Shown here piece by piece: positions 34,763-44,164 of a stretch of DNA of 64,000 nucleotides (position 1 is the first letter of the stretch; each line of letters opens with the position of its first letter). A program made the position numbers and the translations under genes. Source of the stretch: Psychrobacter immobilis. Lineage in GTDB: Bacteria > Pseudomonadota > Gammaproteobacteria > Pseudomonadales > Moraxellaceae. Below the pieces are notes generated by a model. It saw nothing but the letters and a program-made list of their open reading frames with translations. It had not been told where the DNA came from and did no database searches. The DNA is taken from assembly GCF_904846065.1 (NCBI RefSeq), contig NZ_CAJGZV010000001.1:496001-560000 (forward strand). Reading direction: 5' to 3'.

Positions 34763-34943
34763 AATAATTATCAAATTCTTAAATAGTTTGTTAAGTATAA
34801 GTTTGTGCAAAACATAACGCGACGTTAATCATTGCTTAGTTACTTAAATTGCCATCATAAACCAAGTGCTCATTTCACTTTTTATCACTGAGTTTTATTT
34901 CAGTTTTTACCACTAAACTTCATTACTGAACTTATTACTAAAT

Positions 34944-35552
34944 TTAAAGCCCAGGCGATAATAGCGCATTGATAAAATGCGGTAGGACTTGCGGTTCTAA
35001 AATAATCGTGGCAATAACCCCAAACGCGCCGCCCCACATATGCGCCATATGATTGATATTAGAGCCGCCCCGTTTGTCTGCATAGATACTATAAGCAATA
35101 TAAGCGACGGCGAATAGGATCGCAGGTATAGGAATAATCGCGAATAGGTAGATTTTTTCCCACGGTGCCAGCAAAATAAAAGCAAACAACACGGCTGATA
35201 CACCGCCTGACGCGCCAAGGCTTAAATAGCTCGCATTGTTTTTATTCTTAAGGTAGCTTGGAATCATCGCAATGATAATGGCCAAGACGTAAAAGACCAC
35301 AAAACCATAGCCAAATAAGAACGGCTGATACAGCCCTTCAATAGCACGACCGAAAAAGTATAAAGTAAACATATTAAAGAGCAGGTGCATGCTATCGGCA
35401 TGAATAAAGCCATGCGTGACAAAACGGTCCCACTGCCCATTATTTACCGCTGGCGGATAAAAAATAAGTCGATTAAATACTGTCTTGTTTTGCCATGCCA
35501 CTAAGCTGACAATAACCGTGATAATAATAATAAGGGTCGTATGATTGAACAA
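34944..35552 (-). CDS. Rhomboid family intramembrane serine protease
   Basis: Six predicted membrane helices. The catalytic serine is in LGASGGVSAV (about S115) and the catalytic histidine in NHMAHMWGG (about H171). HGFIHADSMHLLFNMFTLYFFG is the typical loop-1/helix-2 region. It cleaves single-pass membrane proteins within the bilayer; the substrate is unknown. I chose a TTG start (35550-35552) because AAGGA lies upstream and the protein then begins FNHTTLIIIITV. A longer TTG-initiated form (to 35609) would add 19 hydrophilic residues. No ATG precedes the first membrane helix. Confidence 0.88.
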   Translation of the reverse strand: MFNHTTLIIIITVIVSLVAWQNKTVFNRLIFYPPAVNNGQWDRFVTHGFIHADSMHLLFNMFTLYFFGRAIEGLYQPFLFGYGFVVFYVLAIIIAMIPSYLKNKNNASYLSLGASGGVSAVLFAFILLAPWEKIYLFAIIPIPAILFAVAYIAYSIYADKRGGSNINHMAHMWGGAFGVIATIILEPQVLPHFINALLSPGL

Positions 35553-35926
35553 AGGGAAATCCTTAGGCTGCGCCTGATATGTGACAATGTGATGAATAAC
35601 AATGTTCAAAGCCTACGCATTATGGCTGAGTGCAAACTAAATAGGACTGACAAGCAATTATTAAGCATGAGCTATTTATAATAAAGTAATACTAACAGTA
35701 GTTATGACAATGCAAAAACTTATTATGTGACAAAATAGTGCATTTATATGCTTTTATAGTGAATAATATAGCAGGCTGTCAGGCAAATTAAGTAATGCTT
35801 CGTATCTTGACGGTAATGGCGGGTTAAATGAGAGCGGTATCCAAGAATACAGACGCTAACGACAAGTAAAATAAACGTTTCATGCGTTGGTAAATTTAAA
35901 ATAAAGGCCGAAAGAGGCAGTAATCT
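35553..35926. other. Divergent spacer between rhomboid gene and envelope paralog 1
   Basis: About 370 AT-rich bases with the two promoters. A 66-codon minus-strand frame in it lacks a ribosome-binding site and looks like chance. Confidence 0.5.
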
Positions 35927-37555
35927 ATGAGTATTATCGACCAATTAGAAAAGACCGTAACGCCAGCTGTCATAGGTGAGCGCAACAGTCATGATAGTGT
36001 GGCTTACAGCAGCTTGCTAGAGCAGTTTTATGCCATCTTGGCATCACGTCTCGCCTTGCCGCAAGTGTATTCACAATTTATCCGCGCCGAGCAAGGGATG
36101 GTTGATAGAGTCACAGAAAGTCCACTGTTCGAGCAACTGTGGCAAGATAAAAGCATACAACAGCTTATGATCCGAGAGCTGTCTGCTACCCATCATATTG
36201 ATGAGTTTGCTACGTTACAGCTGCTTATCAATGCCGCGCCACTGGCTTATCGTGAGCTGACAGTATTGGCAAACGGCCAGTTTTTACCAGCGTTTTTGCA
36301 GGGAGAGCAGGCGGCACTGCGTCAGTATTTACCGATGTGGTCAGCACCTATTATTACTGCTCCTCAAAACGTAAATAGCGCATCAGAATCACACCCACAC
36401 ATCGCCGTGGATATTGATAGCGTACCAGTGCGTGACACCTCCTTGGATGGACGGAAAAATTCTCATATAGATACCAGTACGATCGCCGCAGCGACAGCCG
36501 CTTATAAGCAAAATGCTGATACAGCAGATAAAAAAGATATTGGAAATACTGATGTAGAAAGTATGAGGATAGGTGATACCGATGGTCATTTTAGCGCTCA
36601 TACTGGCGCCATTCATGCCAATCCATCCACGCATCATTTGGCAGAAAATAGCAGTATGAAGCAAGAAAAAGTGCGTACTCGCAATCAACGTAATGATTTA
36701 GTGGTACGGGTGGGTTTGTTAATAGTAGCCATTGCCGCGATAGGGCTTGCTGCTTGGGCAATATTAATCAGACCGAACAACGCGCCGCCTGTAGAAGCCG
36801 CTGCGACAATGCCTGTTGTGGTAGCACCAACGCTTGCACCAGTAGCGCAGGTCATGACTCCCATTGAGCTCATCGTTGGCGTAGATAACAGCGGTAGTCT
36901 GTATGCCTGTAGCGCTACCATTGGCGATGCAGCGCTGCAAAGCACCTTGCAACAAGCGCTCAATACCAGCTTTGGTGAGCAAGCGAGTATTTGCGAATTA
37001 ACAGTACAGGCTGGAATTGCTAGTAGTATTGCCAATTTACCAGAGGAAGTACTGCCCAATGTCTTGACGATGATTAGGTCTACGCCATTTGCACGCCTAC
37101 ATTTGCAGAATGATCGTCTTATGTTAGAAGCGCCAGATAGTATGCTCTTGCAACGACTGGTTACGGATATGCGTACTTTGATACCTGCCATGGTCATCGA
37201 TAGTACTGCACCACTACCATTGCCTGAAAATAACGATGCCAATGCAATGAATAATACGAATAACCAGTTTGAGAATGAGGGAGCTGCCAACAATCAGTAT
37301 GCTAATGACTATAACAACGGTGGGTCTGGAGAGTTTCAAGCAGCAGATGATGATACAGGCGATCGTATCGTACCTAATCCTGCACCCAACAATTATAGTA
37401 ACAATGCCAACAATATTCCCAGTAACATTCCTAACAATACCCCTAACAATGCACCGATGAATAACAGACCGTCAGGTTCTATTTCAGAATCGGAGGTAGA
37501 TGATATGGCAAGCACACTCATCATCGCTGAACCTGCACAAGTAAGGAATAAATGA
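35927..37555 (+). CDS. Single-pass envelope protein, paralog of the OmpA-domain protein but lacking the OmpA domain
   Basis: 542 residues, not a named family to my knowledge. The N-terminal ~140 residues (LEQFYAILASRLALPQ, AAPLAYREL) match the N-terminus of the protein at 38020-39615. A polar linker leads to a membrane segment (about 259-281, after basic RTRNQRND), then a periplasmic domain (about 305-420) again matching the neighbour: GSLYACSATIGDAALQ with LYAC against ELYACRMNVGDETLQ. Where the neighbour has OmpA, this protein has an Asn/Pro-rich low-complexity tail (NNIPSNIPNNTPNN). GAGG lies upstream of the ATG. It probably arose by tandem duplication with loss or gain of OmpA. Confidence 0.75.
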   Translation: MSIIDQLEKTVTPAVIGERNSHDSVAYSSLLEQFYAILASRLALPQVYSQFIRAEQGMVDRVTESPLFEQLWQDKSIQQLMIRELSATHHIDEFATLQLLINAAPLAYRELTVLANGQFLPAFLQGEQAALRQYLPMWSAPIITAPQNVNSASESHPHIAVDIDSVPVRDTSLDGRKNSHIDTSTIAAATAAYKQNADTADKKDIGNTDVESMRIGDTDGHFSAHTGAIHANPSTHHLAENSSMKQEKVRTRNQRNDLVVRVGLLIVAIAAIGLAAWAILIRPNNAPPVEAAATMPVVVAPTLAPVAQVMTPIELIVGVDNSGSLYACSATIGDAALQSTLQQALNTSFGEQASICELTVQAGIASSIANLPEEVLPNVLTMIRSTPFARLHLQNDRLMLEAPDSMLLQRLVTDMRTLIPAMVIDSTAPLPLPENNDANAMNNTNNQFENEGAANNQYANDYNNGGSGEFQAADDDTGDRIVPNPAPNNYSNNANNIPSNIPNNTPNNAPMNNRPSGSISESEVDDMASTLIIAEPAQVRNK

Positions 37556-38019
37556 TTGGATAATAGAGGTGTTTAACGATTGTTTAATCACCTATCCATT
37601 GAAACAAGTTATCAAGTAAAGATGGCGGTATAAGTTGCTTATACCGCCATTTTTTCTGTAGATACCCAGTTAGAAGTATCTAAAAAACCATAAAGTATCT
37701 GAAAAAAGGATGTATTTTCTCCATTTATACATAAGTTTTACTGATTCTTTTATGGCTTCTCACTGGGTTAATGGTTGGTTATTTGCCATGTTTTTGGTTA
37801 CGTGTGACACTTGAAATATTACCTAACGTATCATTTGTACAACAACCTGTTGATTGTTAACACTGACTTAATACTTTTATAATGATGAAAATTGAAAAGG
37901 GTCAAGATGGTTTTAGCTGTCATGGTTCTTATTTCAAATCATTATTTTATCTGGCATTTTTTGAATATTTAAATTATATAAATCGATACTTATGTAGGTA
38001 TTAATAGGAGAATTGTATT
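37556..38019. other. Spacer between the two envelope paralogs
   Basis: About 460 bases holding a strong terminator (37622-37655) and then AT-rich DNA that should contain the promoter of the OmpA-domain gene. The two paralogs are therefore separately transcribed. Confidence 0.6.
37622..37655 (+). terminator. Terminator after envelope paralog 1
   Basis: A perfect 13-bp stem ATGGCGGTATAAG / CTTATACCGCCAT with a three-base loop and a six-T tail. Confidence 0.92.
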
Positions 38020-39615
38020 ATGGATATTATCAGTCATTTGACGCGTACAGTCAGCCCAGCCGTGCTGGAAGATGATCATAGTCCCGCTAAAAAGGGGCTA
38101 CTGGAGCAGTTCTACGCTATTTTTGCGGCCCGCTTAGCGGATAACGATACTTATAATCGTTTTGCAAATGAGAATATCACTCGTGACGACCAAGGTTTTT
38201 ATGACCGTGTATGGAGCGATGATTCGCAACGTGATCAAATCGCTCGTGAGCTGGCAGGCAAGCATAATGTTGATGCAACGTCTTCGCGTGGACTGATAGC
38301 GATGGCAGCGCCACTGGCTTTTCACGAAATCAAAAGCTTGGCAGGTACCACACCAGTGCCGCAGTTTTTAAATGATAATCTCGACAGTTATCAGCGTTAT
38401 ATTCCTGCCTGGGCAAGCGCCGTTCTGCCAGTCGGTATGTTGGCAGCGACGCCTGCTGCTGGCGCGCGTATCTCTGATACGGTGAGCACCGCTCCATTGC
38501 AACGCGAAGAAGAGCAGCAAGGCAGCTTTATGAAAGCATTGCTCCCCATTATTGGTTTGATTATTTTAGGCGCATTGGCTTGGGCTTTACTTCGTGGTTG
38601 CCAAGAGAACCCTGAGCCTGTCGCTACACCGGTGGCTACTGCCCAACAAGCAGTGCAGGGAGAGGGTCAGTTGGCAGTGGCAGGTGATATCGAGCCTGCA
38701 TCATTGCGCATTGCGACTGGTGAAAATAGTGAACTGTATGCTTGCCGTATGAATGTGGGCGACGAGACCTTGCAGACCAATGTAATGAATGCGTTAACCA
38801 GTGCATTTGGTGAAGAAGCCAATAAATGCCGTTCTGATGTCGATGATAATTTTGCAGTAGATATGCCAGCAGCGGCTCAGCTAGCTACTATCTTGCCTAT
38901 CGTCAAAAATGTACCAAATGCGAGCATGATCATCAAAGGCGATGTTATCACTGTCAATGCGCCTGATGCAGCGGCATTAGATAAGCTAGTGGCTGACTTA
39001 CAAGCGGCTGTTCCTGCGATGACCATACAAGCCGAAGGACCGTTAGATTTGCAGGGTGAGATTGATAATAGTTTGGCAGCTGCGGATGTTGCTATGACCA
39101 ATCTTGGTAAAAACCCAGATCCACGTGATGTGGCTCGTGCATTGAGTATTCAGGTGATCAACTTTGAAGTGGATGAAGCGGTCATTCCTGATGTCAATAA
39201 AGAGCTGCTTGACCGCGCTGCTAAGATTATCAACGAAGTACCGAATATGAAGCTGACGATTATCGGTCATACTGACAGTCAGGCATCAGATTCTTACAAT
39301 GTAGAATTGTCTCGTGATCGCGCTGAGGCAGTGAAAGAGTATTTGGTATCTCAAGGTGTTGATGCCAGTAAACTGATGACGAAAGGCATGGGTGAATCAG
39401 AGCCTATCGCTGATAACTCAACGGAGCAGGGTCGCTTCCGTAATCGCCGTATTGAATTTATAGTCAATGACGAGATGGCCAGTGCAAACGATGGTATGAT
39501 TATTAGTAATGATGCGCTTGACCCAGACTTAAACCCTCTAGATAGCAATAACGATGACTTATTGCCTGATGGTGATGATGCCACTCAAGGTACGGCAGTC
39601 GATCCAGCCAATTAA
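38020..39615 (+). CDS. Inner-membrane-anchored OmpA-domain envelope protein
   Basis: 531 residues: N-terminal helical domain (1-140) with LLEQFYAIFAARLAD, membrane segment (about 171-192), then a periplasmic domain (about 230-338) that may be BON-like (NVMNALTSAFGEEANKCRSDV) and a C-terminal OmpA peptidoglycan-binding domain (about 377-484). In the last, HTDSQASDSYNVELSRDRA and FRNRRIEF carry the diaminopimelate-binding Asp and Arg. A short acidic tail ends the protein. The layout BON-like plus OmpA recalls mycobacterial ArfA-type proteins, but the N-terminal domain is unfamiliar. It probably links inner membrane to cell wall. The ATG has AGGAG upstream. Confidence 0.85.
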   Translation: MDIISHLTRTVSPAVLEDDHSPAKKGLLEQFYAIFAARLADNDTYNRFANENITRDDQGFYDRVWSDDSQRDQIARELAGKHNVDATSSRGLIAMAAPLAFHEIKSLAGTTPVPQFLNDNLDSYQRYIPAWASAVLPVGMLAATPAAGARISDTVSTAPLQREEEQQGSFMKALLPIIGLIILGALAWALLRGCQENPEPVATPVATAQQAVQGEGQLAVAGDIEPASLRIATGENSELYACRMNVGDETLQTNVMNALTSAFGEEANKCRSDVDDNFAVDMPAAAQLATILPIVKNVPNASMIIKGDVITVNAPDAAALDKLVADLQAAVPAMTIQAEGPLDLQGEIDNSLAAADVAMTNLGKNPDPRDVARALSIQVINFEVDEAVIPDVNKELLDRAAKIINEVPNMKLTIIGHTDSQASDSYNVELSRDRAEAVKEYLVSQGVDASKLMTKGMGESEPIADNSTEQGRFRNRRIEFIVNDEMASANDGMIISNDALDPDLNPLDSNNDDLLPDGDDATQGTAVDPAN

Positions 39616-39649
39616 TGCACAAAGGATTGATTGAGTTATTACTAATTTA

Positions 39650-39684
39650 AAAAACCGCATCTTATAAAAGGTGCGGTTTTTCAT
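39650..39684. terminator. Bidirectional terminator between OmpA-domain gene and nagZ
   Basis: Stem AAAAACCGCA / TGCGGTTTTT (39650-39659 with 39672-39681), loop of 12. Confidence 0.85.
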
Positions 39685-39739
39685 TTTGTTAAGGCTGTTG
39701 TTTATAGGTGGCTAATGATAAGTATCTAATAATAAGCGA

Positions 39740-40825
39740 TTATTTATAAGCGGTCGGATCTTTTGATTCAGTAGCGCTGCGAGTCGCTTGTGCCTCAGAT
39801 TGAGGATTAAAAAAGGTTTGAGTCACGTTTTGCTTTGCCTGTTGCCAATAGTCAAATTGTTGGCAAGTTGATTCTAGATCACCTTGCCATGTTGGTATCT
39901 GTCCGCACATTGTTTTAATACGGTTTTGATTGGGATAAGGCAGCTCTTGTGCGGTCTCTGCGGCTTCATGGGCGGCGACGCGGTCATTACAAACCAGCGC
40001 AATATCACAACCCGCTTCAATCGCGGCTTTCACACGTGCACTGACATCGCCTGCGGCTTGAGCACCTGCCATACATAGATCATCAGAGAATAAGACCCCA
40101 TCAAACTTTAGCTGATCCCGTATGATGTCCTTGAGCCAAATTTTAGAAAAACCTGCTGGCTTATCATCGACTTGCGAAAAAATAACATGGGCAGGCATTA
40201 AGGCATCAAGCCACGGTAGGGTTTGGGCAAAAGGCTGCATATCGCTATGCATAATCTCATCCAAGCTACGCGTATCGATGGCCTCAGCCACATGGGAATC
40301 AGGGGCAATCGCGCCATGACCGGGGAAGTGCTTACCCGTGGTTGCCATGCCAGCGGCTTTCATACCGCGCATAAACTGAGTCGCCAGCGCAGTGATCGCT
40401 TGCGGCTCTTGGTGAAAGCTACGATCCCCAATGACTTGACTGATGCCATCTCTGTCAAGTACTGGGGCAAAACTGAGATCAATGCCCACTGCCAATACTT
40501 CTGTTGCCATTAGATAGCCACAATCGTAAGCACAGCTTAGCGCATGGCTAGGCTCTTGATTAAATAATTCCCCAAGCCTGCCCATGGCGGGTAGTGGGGT
40601 AAAGCCATTGCGCAGGCGTGCGACTCGTCCACCTTCTTGGTCGACGCCGATTAATATGTCCGGGTTGTGATAACGTATATCGTCACACAACGCCCGTACT
40701 TGTGCGGCATCTGCAACGTTTCGGGCAAATAGAATCACCCCGCCCACTTGTGCCTGTTTGATTAAGCTGACATCTTCTGCTGTCAGTGCGGTACTATCGA
40801 TATCAATCATTAAAACGCCGTACAT
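39740..40825 (-). CDS. nagZ: Beta-N-acetylhexosaminidase NagZ
   Basis: A glycoside hydrolase family 3 enzyme that removes GlcNAc from anhydro-muropeptides in cell-wall recycling, in the cytoplasm. VDQEGGRVARLRNGFTPLP, GDRSFHQEP, KHFPGHGAIAPDSHV (catalytic Asp/His loop) and DGVLFSDDLCMAGA are NagZ landmarks. 361 residues, a little longer at the C-terminus than E. coli NagZ. AAGGA lies seven bases before the ATG. Single gene, convergent with the OmpA-domain gene. Confidence 0.95.
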   Translation of the reverse strand: MYGVLMIDIDSTALTAEDVSLIKQAQVGGVILFARNVADAAQVRALCDDIRYHNPDILIGVDQEGGRVARLRNGFTPLPAMGRLGELFNQEPSHALSCAYDCGYLMATEVLAVGIDLSFAPVLDRDGISQVIGDRSFHQEPQAITALATQFMRGMKAAGMATTGKHFPGHGAIAPDSHVAEAIDTRSLDEIMHSDMQPFAQTLPWLDALMPAHVIFSQVDDKPAGFSKIWLKDIIRDQLKFDGVLFSDDLCMAGAQAAGDVSARVKAAIEAGCDIALVCNDRVAAHEAAETAQELPYPNQNRIKTMCGQIPTWQGDLESTCQQFDYWQQAKQNVTQTFFNPQSEAQATRSATESKDPTAYK

Positions 40826-41376
40826 TGCGTAATCCTTATGGTGTTATATATTGTTATATGATCGGTTCAGCTTCAAATAAATAAATGATGATAATTGGCA
40901 GTGTGCAACTATTATCAAAACTGCTTTATTATGACAGTTATTAGTAAATGAGCATAATGTGGCAGATGAATAGACTCAAATCAATTCGTGAGTGGGCATT
41001 GAATCATCAATAAATGACCCAAATAATGATGAACAATAAATGTAATAGAAAGTTTGGTATGTGCAGGCGTAGCGTGTAAGATTGCTTATACAGTTTGAGA
41101 CAGTTGGATATCTATGTGCATGATAATATTGAGTGATTTTTAACAACATATTAGCAAACAGCAATGGCATTTAGTGACCATAATTATTCAGAAAATAGTA
41201 TTTTAGAAAGTATCGTTTTAGATTTTAGAAAGTATCATTGAATACATATTCGATTGATAATGGTAGATAAGTATTTCGTGACTTAAAGATAAAGCATTTA
41301 TAGGCGGCGATTGATTCAGTCACTTTTGATTTTTATAAAACAAATAATATTATTAACGTAAAATAACTAGGTATAT
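40826..41376. other. Divergent spacer nagZ-prc with a short direct repeat
   Basis: About 550 AT-rich bases with the two promoters. The only structure seen is the direct repeat at 41200-41236. No plausible gene. Confidence 0.5.
41200..41236. repeat. 15-bp direct repeat upstream of prc
   Basis: ATTTTAGAAAGTATC at 41200-41214 and again at 41222-41236, seven bases apart, without mismatch. The 22-base period (about two helical turns) would suit a regulator binding site, but there is no other support. Confidence 0.7.
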
Positions 41377-43590
41377 ATGATGAAAAAACAACCAGCACAG
41401 TGGTTACTCAGTGCAGCGTCAGTGGGCATCGCCGGTATTATTCTCACCCAGAGCTACGGGACGGCAATGGCCGACACCAATACTGAAGGCTTTGTACAAA
41501 CCCCTGAACAAAAAGTCACCACTCGCCAAGTAGCCGCATTGCTGGATCGTAGCCACTATTTGAATCAGCCGCTAGATAGCAAAACGGGCAGCGAAATCTT
41601 GTCTATGTATATCGATAGCCTTGACCCAAACCATACGTTGTTTTTGCAGTCTGATGTGGATGAGTTTAAGAAAAAATACGCCGATGAATTCGGTGCTCGC
41701 CTCAAGCGTGGCGACTTATCTGCAGGAGTAGAGGTCTTTGAACGCTATCGCAAACGCTCAAATGAGTATTTTGCGATGGCGAGCAAGATGCTAAAAACCG
41801 ATATTGATTTGACGAGTGATGATACGATCGTGCTTGACCGTGAAAAACTCAATCATTTTAAAACCAAAAAAGAGCAGCGTGATTATTGGACGCGTCAGCT
41901 GAAATTTCAGCTGATGAGTATTACCTTGGGCCAAGAAGATGAAAAAGCCAAAGAAAAAGTATTCCTGAGCAATCCAGATATTACTCGTGGACAAGATTTG
42001 GTGCGCAACGACCAACGTACACCAAGCGAGATTTTACAAAACCGTTTATCGCGACAGCAAGAGCAGTTTAAGCGTCTCACAAACGATGAAATCATGGAAA
42101 CCATCTTAAATACGGCGATGCTGACTTACGATCCGCACAGTAATTATTATGCACCGATTCAGGCCAACGAATTGCAAATCCAATCTAGCCTGCAATTAGA
42201 AGGCATTGGCGTCTCTATTCGTCCTGACCGTAAAAACCCAGATTATACTCGCATCGTGACCTTGGTCGATGGTGGTCCAGCAGCCAAATCTGGTCAGATT
42301 AAACCCAATGATTTGATTATCGGTATTGCCAAAGATGGCGAGAACATGACAGACGTGGTTGGCTGGTCAACGCGTGAGATTGTGAGCTTGATTCGCGGTA
42401 AACGTGGCACGTCAGTGACCATCAAAGTGCGTCAGCCAAATACCCCTGATGCCAGTGCCCGTAACGTGACGGTGGTTCGTGACATTATTCAACAAGAAGA
42501 GTCAGGGGTTACCCAGCGCGTGGTAGAAGTACAGCGCCCTAATATTGATAAAACGCCAAAACGCATCGGCGTCCTTGAGATACCAAGCTTTTATCTGAAT
42601 TATCAGGCACGCCGTAACGGTGAAGATTATCGCAGCGTCAGTATCGATACCGAAAAAGCATTGAAAGCGTTGAATAAAGAAAATATTGATGGCCTCGTGG
42701 TTGATTTGCGCAATAATCCAGGTGGTTCATTGGATGAAGTAGCAAAAATGCTTGGCTTCTTTATCAAGAGTGGACCGATGGTGCAAATCCGTGACAATCG
42801 CGGCAACATTCAGGTCTACCGTGACGATGATGGCGGTGAGCAACTTTATGATGGCAAAGTGGTCGTTATTACCAACCTAGCGTCTGCCTCAGCCAGTGAG
42901 ATATTTGCCGCGGCTATCCAAGATTACGGTCGTGGGCTAGTGGTTGGCAGTACGACAACGGGTAAAGGTTCAGCGCAGATTCAACTCGATAATTTGGCAT
43001 TGGGTTCAGCCACTTTAACGCAGCGCAAATTCTATCGCATCACTGGTGGTAGTACGCAGAATAAAGGTGTTGTACCTGATGTAGAGTTGGTCAATATCTA
43101 CGATGATGCCACTTTTGGCGAACGTGCGCAGAAAAAAGCGTTACCTTGGGATACCATCAAAACGGCGCCTTACAAGCCTGAAGGTAAGTTCACTGATACG
43201 ACGTTAGCGACACTTAACCAGCAGTCTAAAATTCGTCAAGAGCAAAACCCACAGTTTGTTTATCTCTCAGCGCTAAACAACATTCGCGATATGGAAGATG
43301 AGAAAAAACCAATTCCACTTGATATCAATAGCCGCCGCGCTAAGATGCAGTTGATTGAAAAGCGTTCACTAGAGGCTGAAAATAAACGTCTTATTGCAAC
43401 GGGTGAGCGCCCTTATGCCAATTGGAACACCTATCAAGCAGCAATGGATGCAAAATTTGAAGAGCGCAGTCGCATGAAAGCCAAGGAGCGCCCAGAGCTA
43501 CCGGAAGACGAAGCCTTCATCAATGAAGCGGCCTATATTATGCTGAGCGCTGAACCTAAAGCATTGTTAAGCCCTGAAGAGAAGCTATAA
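41377..43590 (+). CDS. prc: Carboxy-terminal (tail-specific) processing protease Prc
   Basis: A periplasmic S41 protease that trims lipoproteins and peptidoglycan hydrolases and destroys tagged proteins. An N-terminal signal (about 1-32, ending near GTAMAD) is followed by a helical domain, a PDZ domain (about 270-360, GIGVSIRPDRKNPDY) and the protease core with a Ser-Lys dyad: S505 in SASASEIFAAAIQDYGR and K530 in TTGKGSAQ. The DUF3340-type C-terminal region follows. 737 residues. The start is an ATG pair at 41377 and 41380 with weak AGGT upstream. Confidence 0.95.
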   Translation: MMKKQPAQWLLSAASVGIAGIILTQSYGTAMADTNTEGFVQTPEQKVTTRQVAALLDRSHYLNQPLDSKTGSEILSMYIDSLDPNHTLFLQSDVDEFKKKYADEFGARLKRGDLSAGVEVFERYRKRSNEYFAMASKMLKTDIDLTSDDTIVLDREKLNHFKTKKEQRDYWTRQLKFQLMSITLGQEDEKAKEKVFLSNPDITRGQDLVRNDQRTPSEILQNRLSRQQEQFKRLTNDEIMETILNTAMLTYDPHSNYYAPIQANELQIQSSLQLEGIGVSIRPDRKNPDYTRIVTLVDGGPAAKSGQIKPNDLIIGIAKDGENMTDVVGWSTREIVSLIRGKRGTSVTIKVRQPNTPDASARNVTVVRDIIQQEESGVTQRVVEVQRPNIDKTPKRIGVLEIPSFYLNYQARRNGEDYRSVSIDTEKALKALNKENIDGLVVDLRNNPGGSLDEVAKMLGFFIKSGPMVQIRDNRGNIQVYRDDDGGEQLYDGKVVVITNLASASASEIFAAAIQDYGRGLVVGSTTTGKGSAQIQLDNLALGSATLTQRKFYRITGGSTQNKGVVPDVELVNIYDDATFGERAQKKALPWDTIKTAPYKPEGKFTDTTLATLNQQSKIRQEQNPQFVYLSALNNIRDMEDEKKPIPLDINSRRAKMQLIEKRSLEAENKRLIATGERPYANWNTYQAAMDAKFEERSRMKAKERPELPEDEAFINEAAYIMLSAEPKALLSPEEKL

Positions 43591-43626
43591 ACGGTCAGTA
43601 TTGTCAGCCAAAAAGGCTGTGATTAA

Positions 43627-43656
43627 AATCCACGTAAGCATATGCTTACATGGATT
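43627..43656. repeat. 30-bp near-perfect palindrome just after prc
   Basis: AATCCA-C-GTAAGCA-TA-TGCTTAC-A-TGGATT: two arms of 14 bases with one mismatch around a 2-base centre, 37 bases after the prc stop. It lacks a T tail, so it is not a normal terminator. It may be a REP-type repeat or a 3' mRNA-stabilising hairpin. Confidence 0.7.
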
Positions 43657-43873
43657 GACGTTTATACCTCTTACTAACCATGAGGCAATCTGCGATTATA
43701 ACTGTACGGCACGATTGAACGAAAAGGTTCATTGATACTAGGGATTGGTATCTCAAAGGTCGCATCAGGGATAGGTGGTTTGCTGATTAAGGATGATAAG
43801 GCTAGATGCCTGTCAGTTATAGGATACTCCGGGATTAGGTATCATGTAACGATAACATGGATGGTTAGTGATA

Positions 43874-43906
43874 AAAGCCGCATAACGCTTGTCGTTATGC
43901 GGCTTT
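43874..43906 (+). terminator. Strong hairpin, possible terminator
   Basis: Perfect 14-bp stem AAAGCCGCATAACG / CGTTATGCGGCTTT with a five-base loop, followed by only a weak T tail (GTTACGTC). It lies about 280 bases after prc, with no gene between, so its role is unclear. Confidence 0.55.
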
Positions 43907-44068
43907 GTTACGTCTGCTATATATTAATTGAGAAACACGCCTAACTAGCTAATAGATCCTAATAGGTAACACAGTAGCAGTGAATAGTTTGTAAGCCTGT
44001 CAGGTTACTTAATGTACACCTAAGAGGCTCATATTTTAAAAAGGTGATTGTGATAAATAATAGCCATA

Positions 44069-44104
44069 AAAAAAGGTCAGTAGACAAAGCCACTGACCTT
44101 TTTT
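44069..44104. terminator. Terminator of the SlyD-like gene
   Basis: Stem of 13 bp ending in GGTCAGT / ACTGACC with A and T flanks (44069-44081 with 44092-44104). It works on the minus strand, and probably also on the plus strand. Confidence 0.88.
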
Positions 44105-44164
44105 GAACAAATGGCAATCTTAATAAAGACTACCATTTAACATCTCACTATACTCTAGAAGAGA

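Larger units (their letters stand above)
43591..44164. other. Intergenic region with two strong inverted repeats
   Basis: About 570 bases between prc and the SlyD-like gene. It contains a 30-bp palindrome (43627-43656), a 14-bp-stem hairpin (43874-43906) and the terminator of the SlyD-like gene (44069-44104). A 70-codon frame at 43732-43944 runs through the second hairpin, has no ribosome-binding site and is rejected. Confidence 0.6.

Noticed and set aside
43732..43944. 70-codon plus-strand frame after prc
   Set aside because: It reads through a 14-bp-stem hairpin, has no ribosome-binding site and no protein-like pattern.
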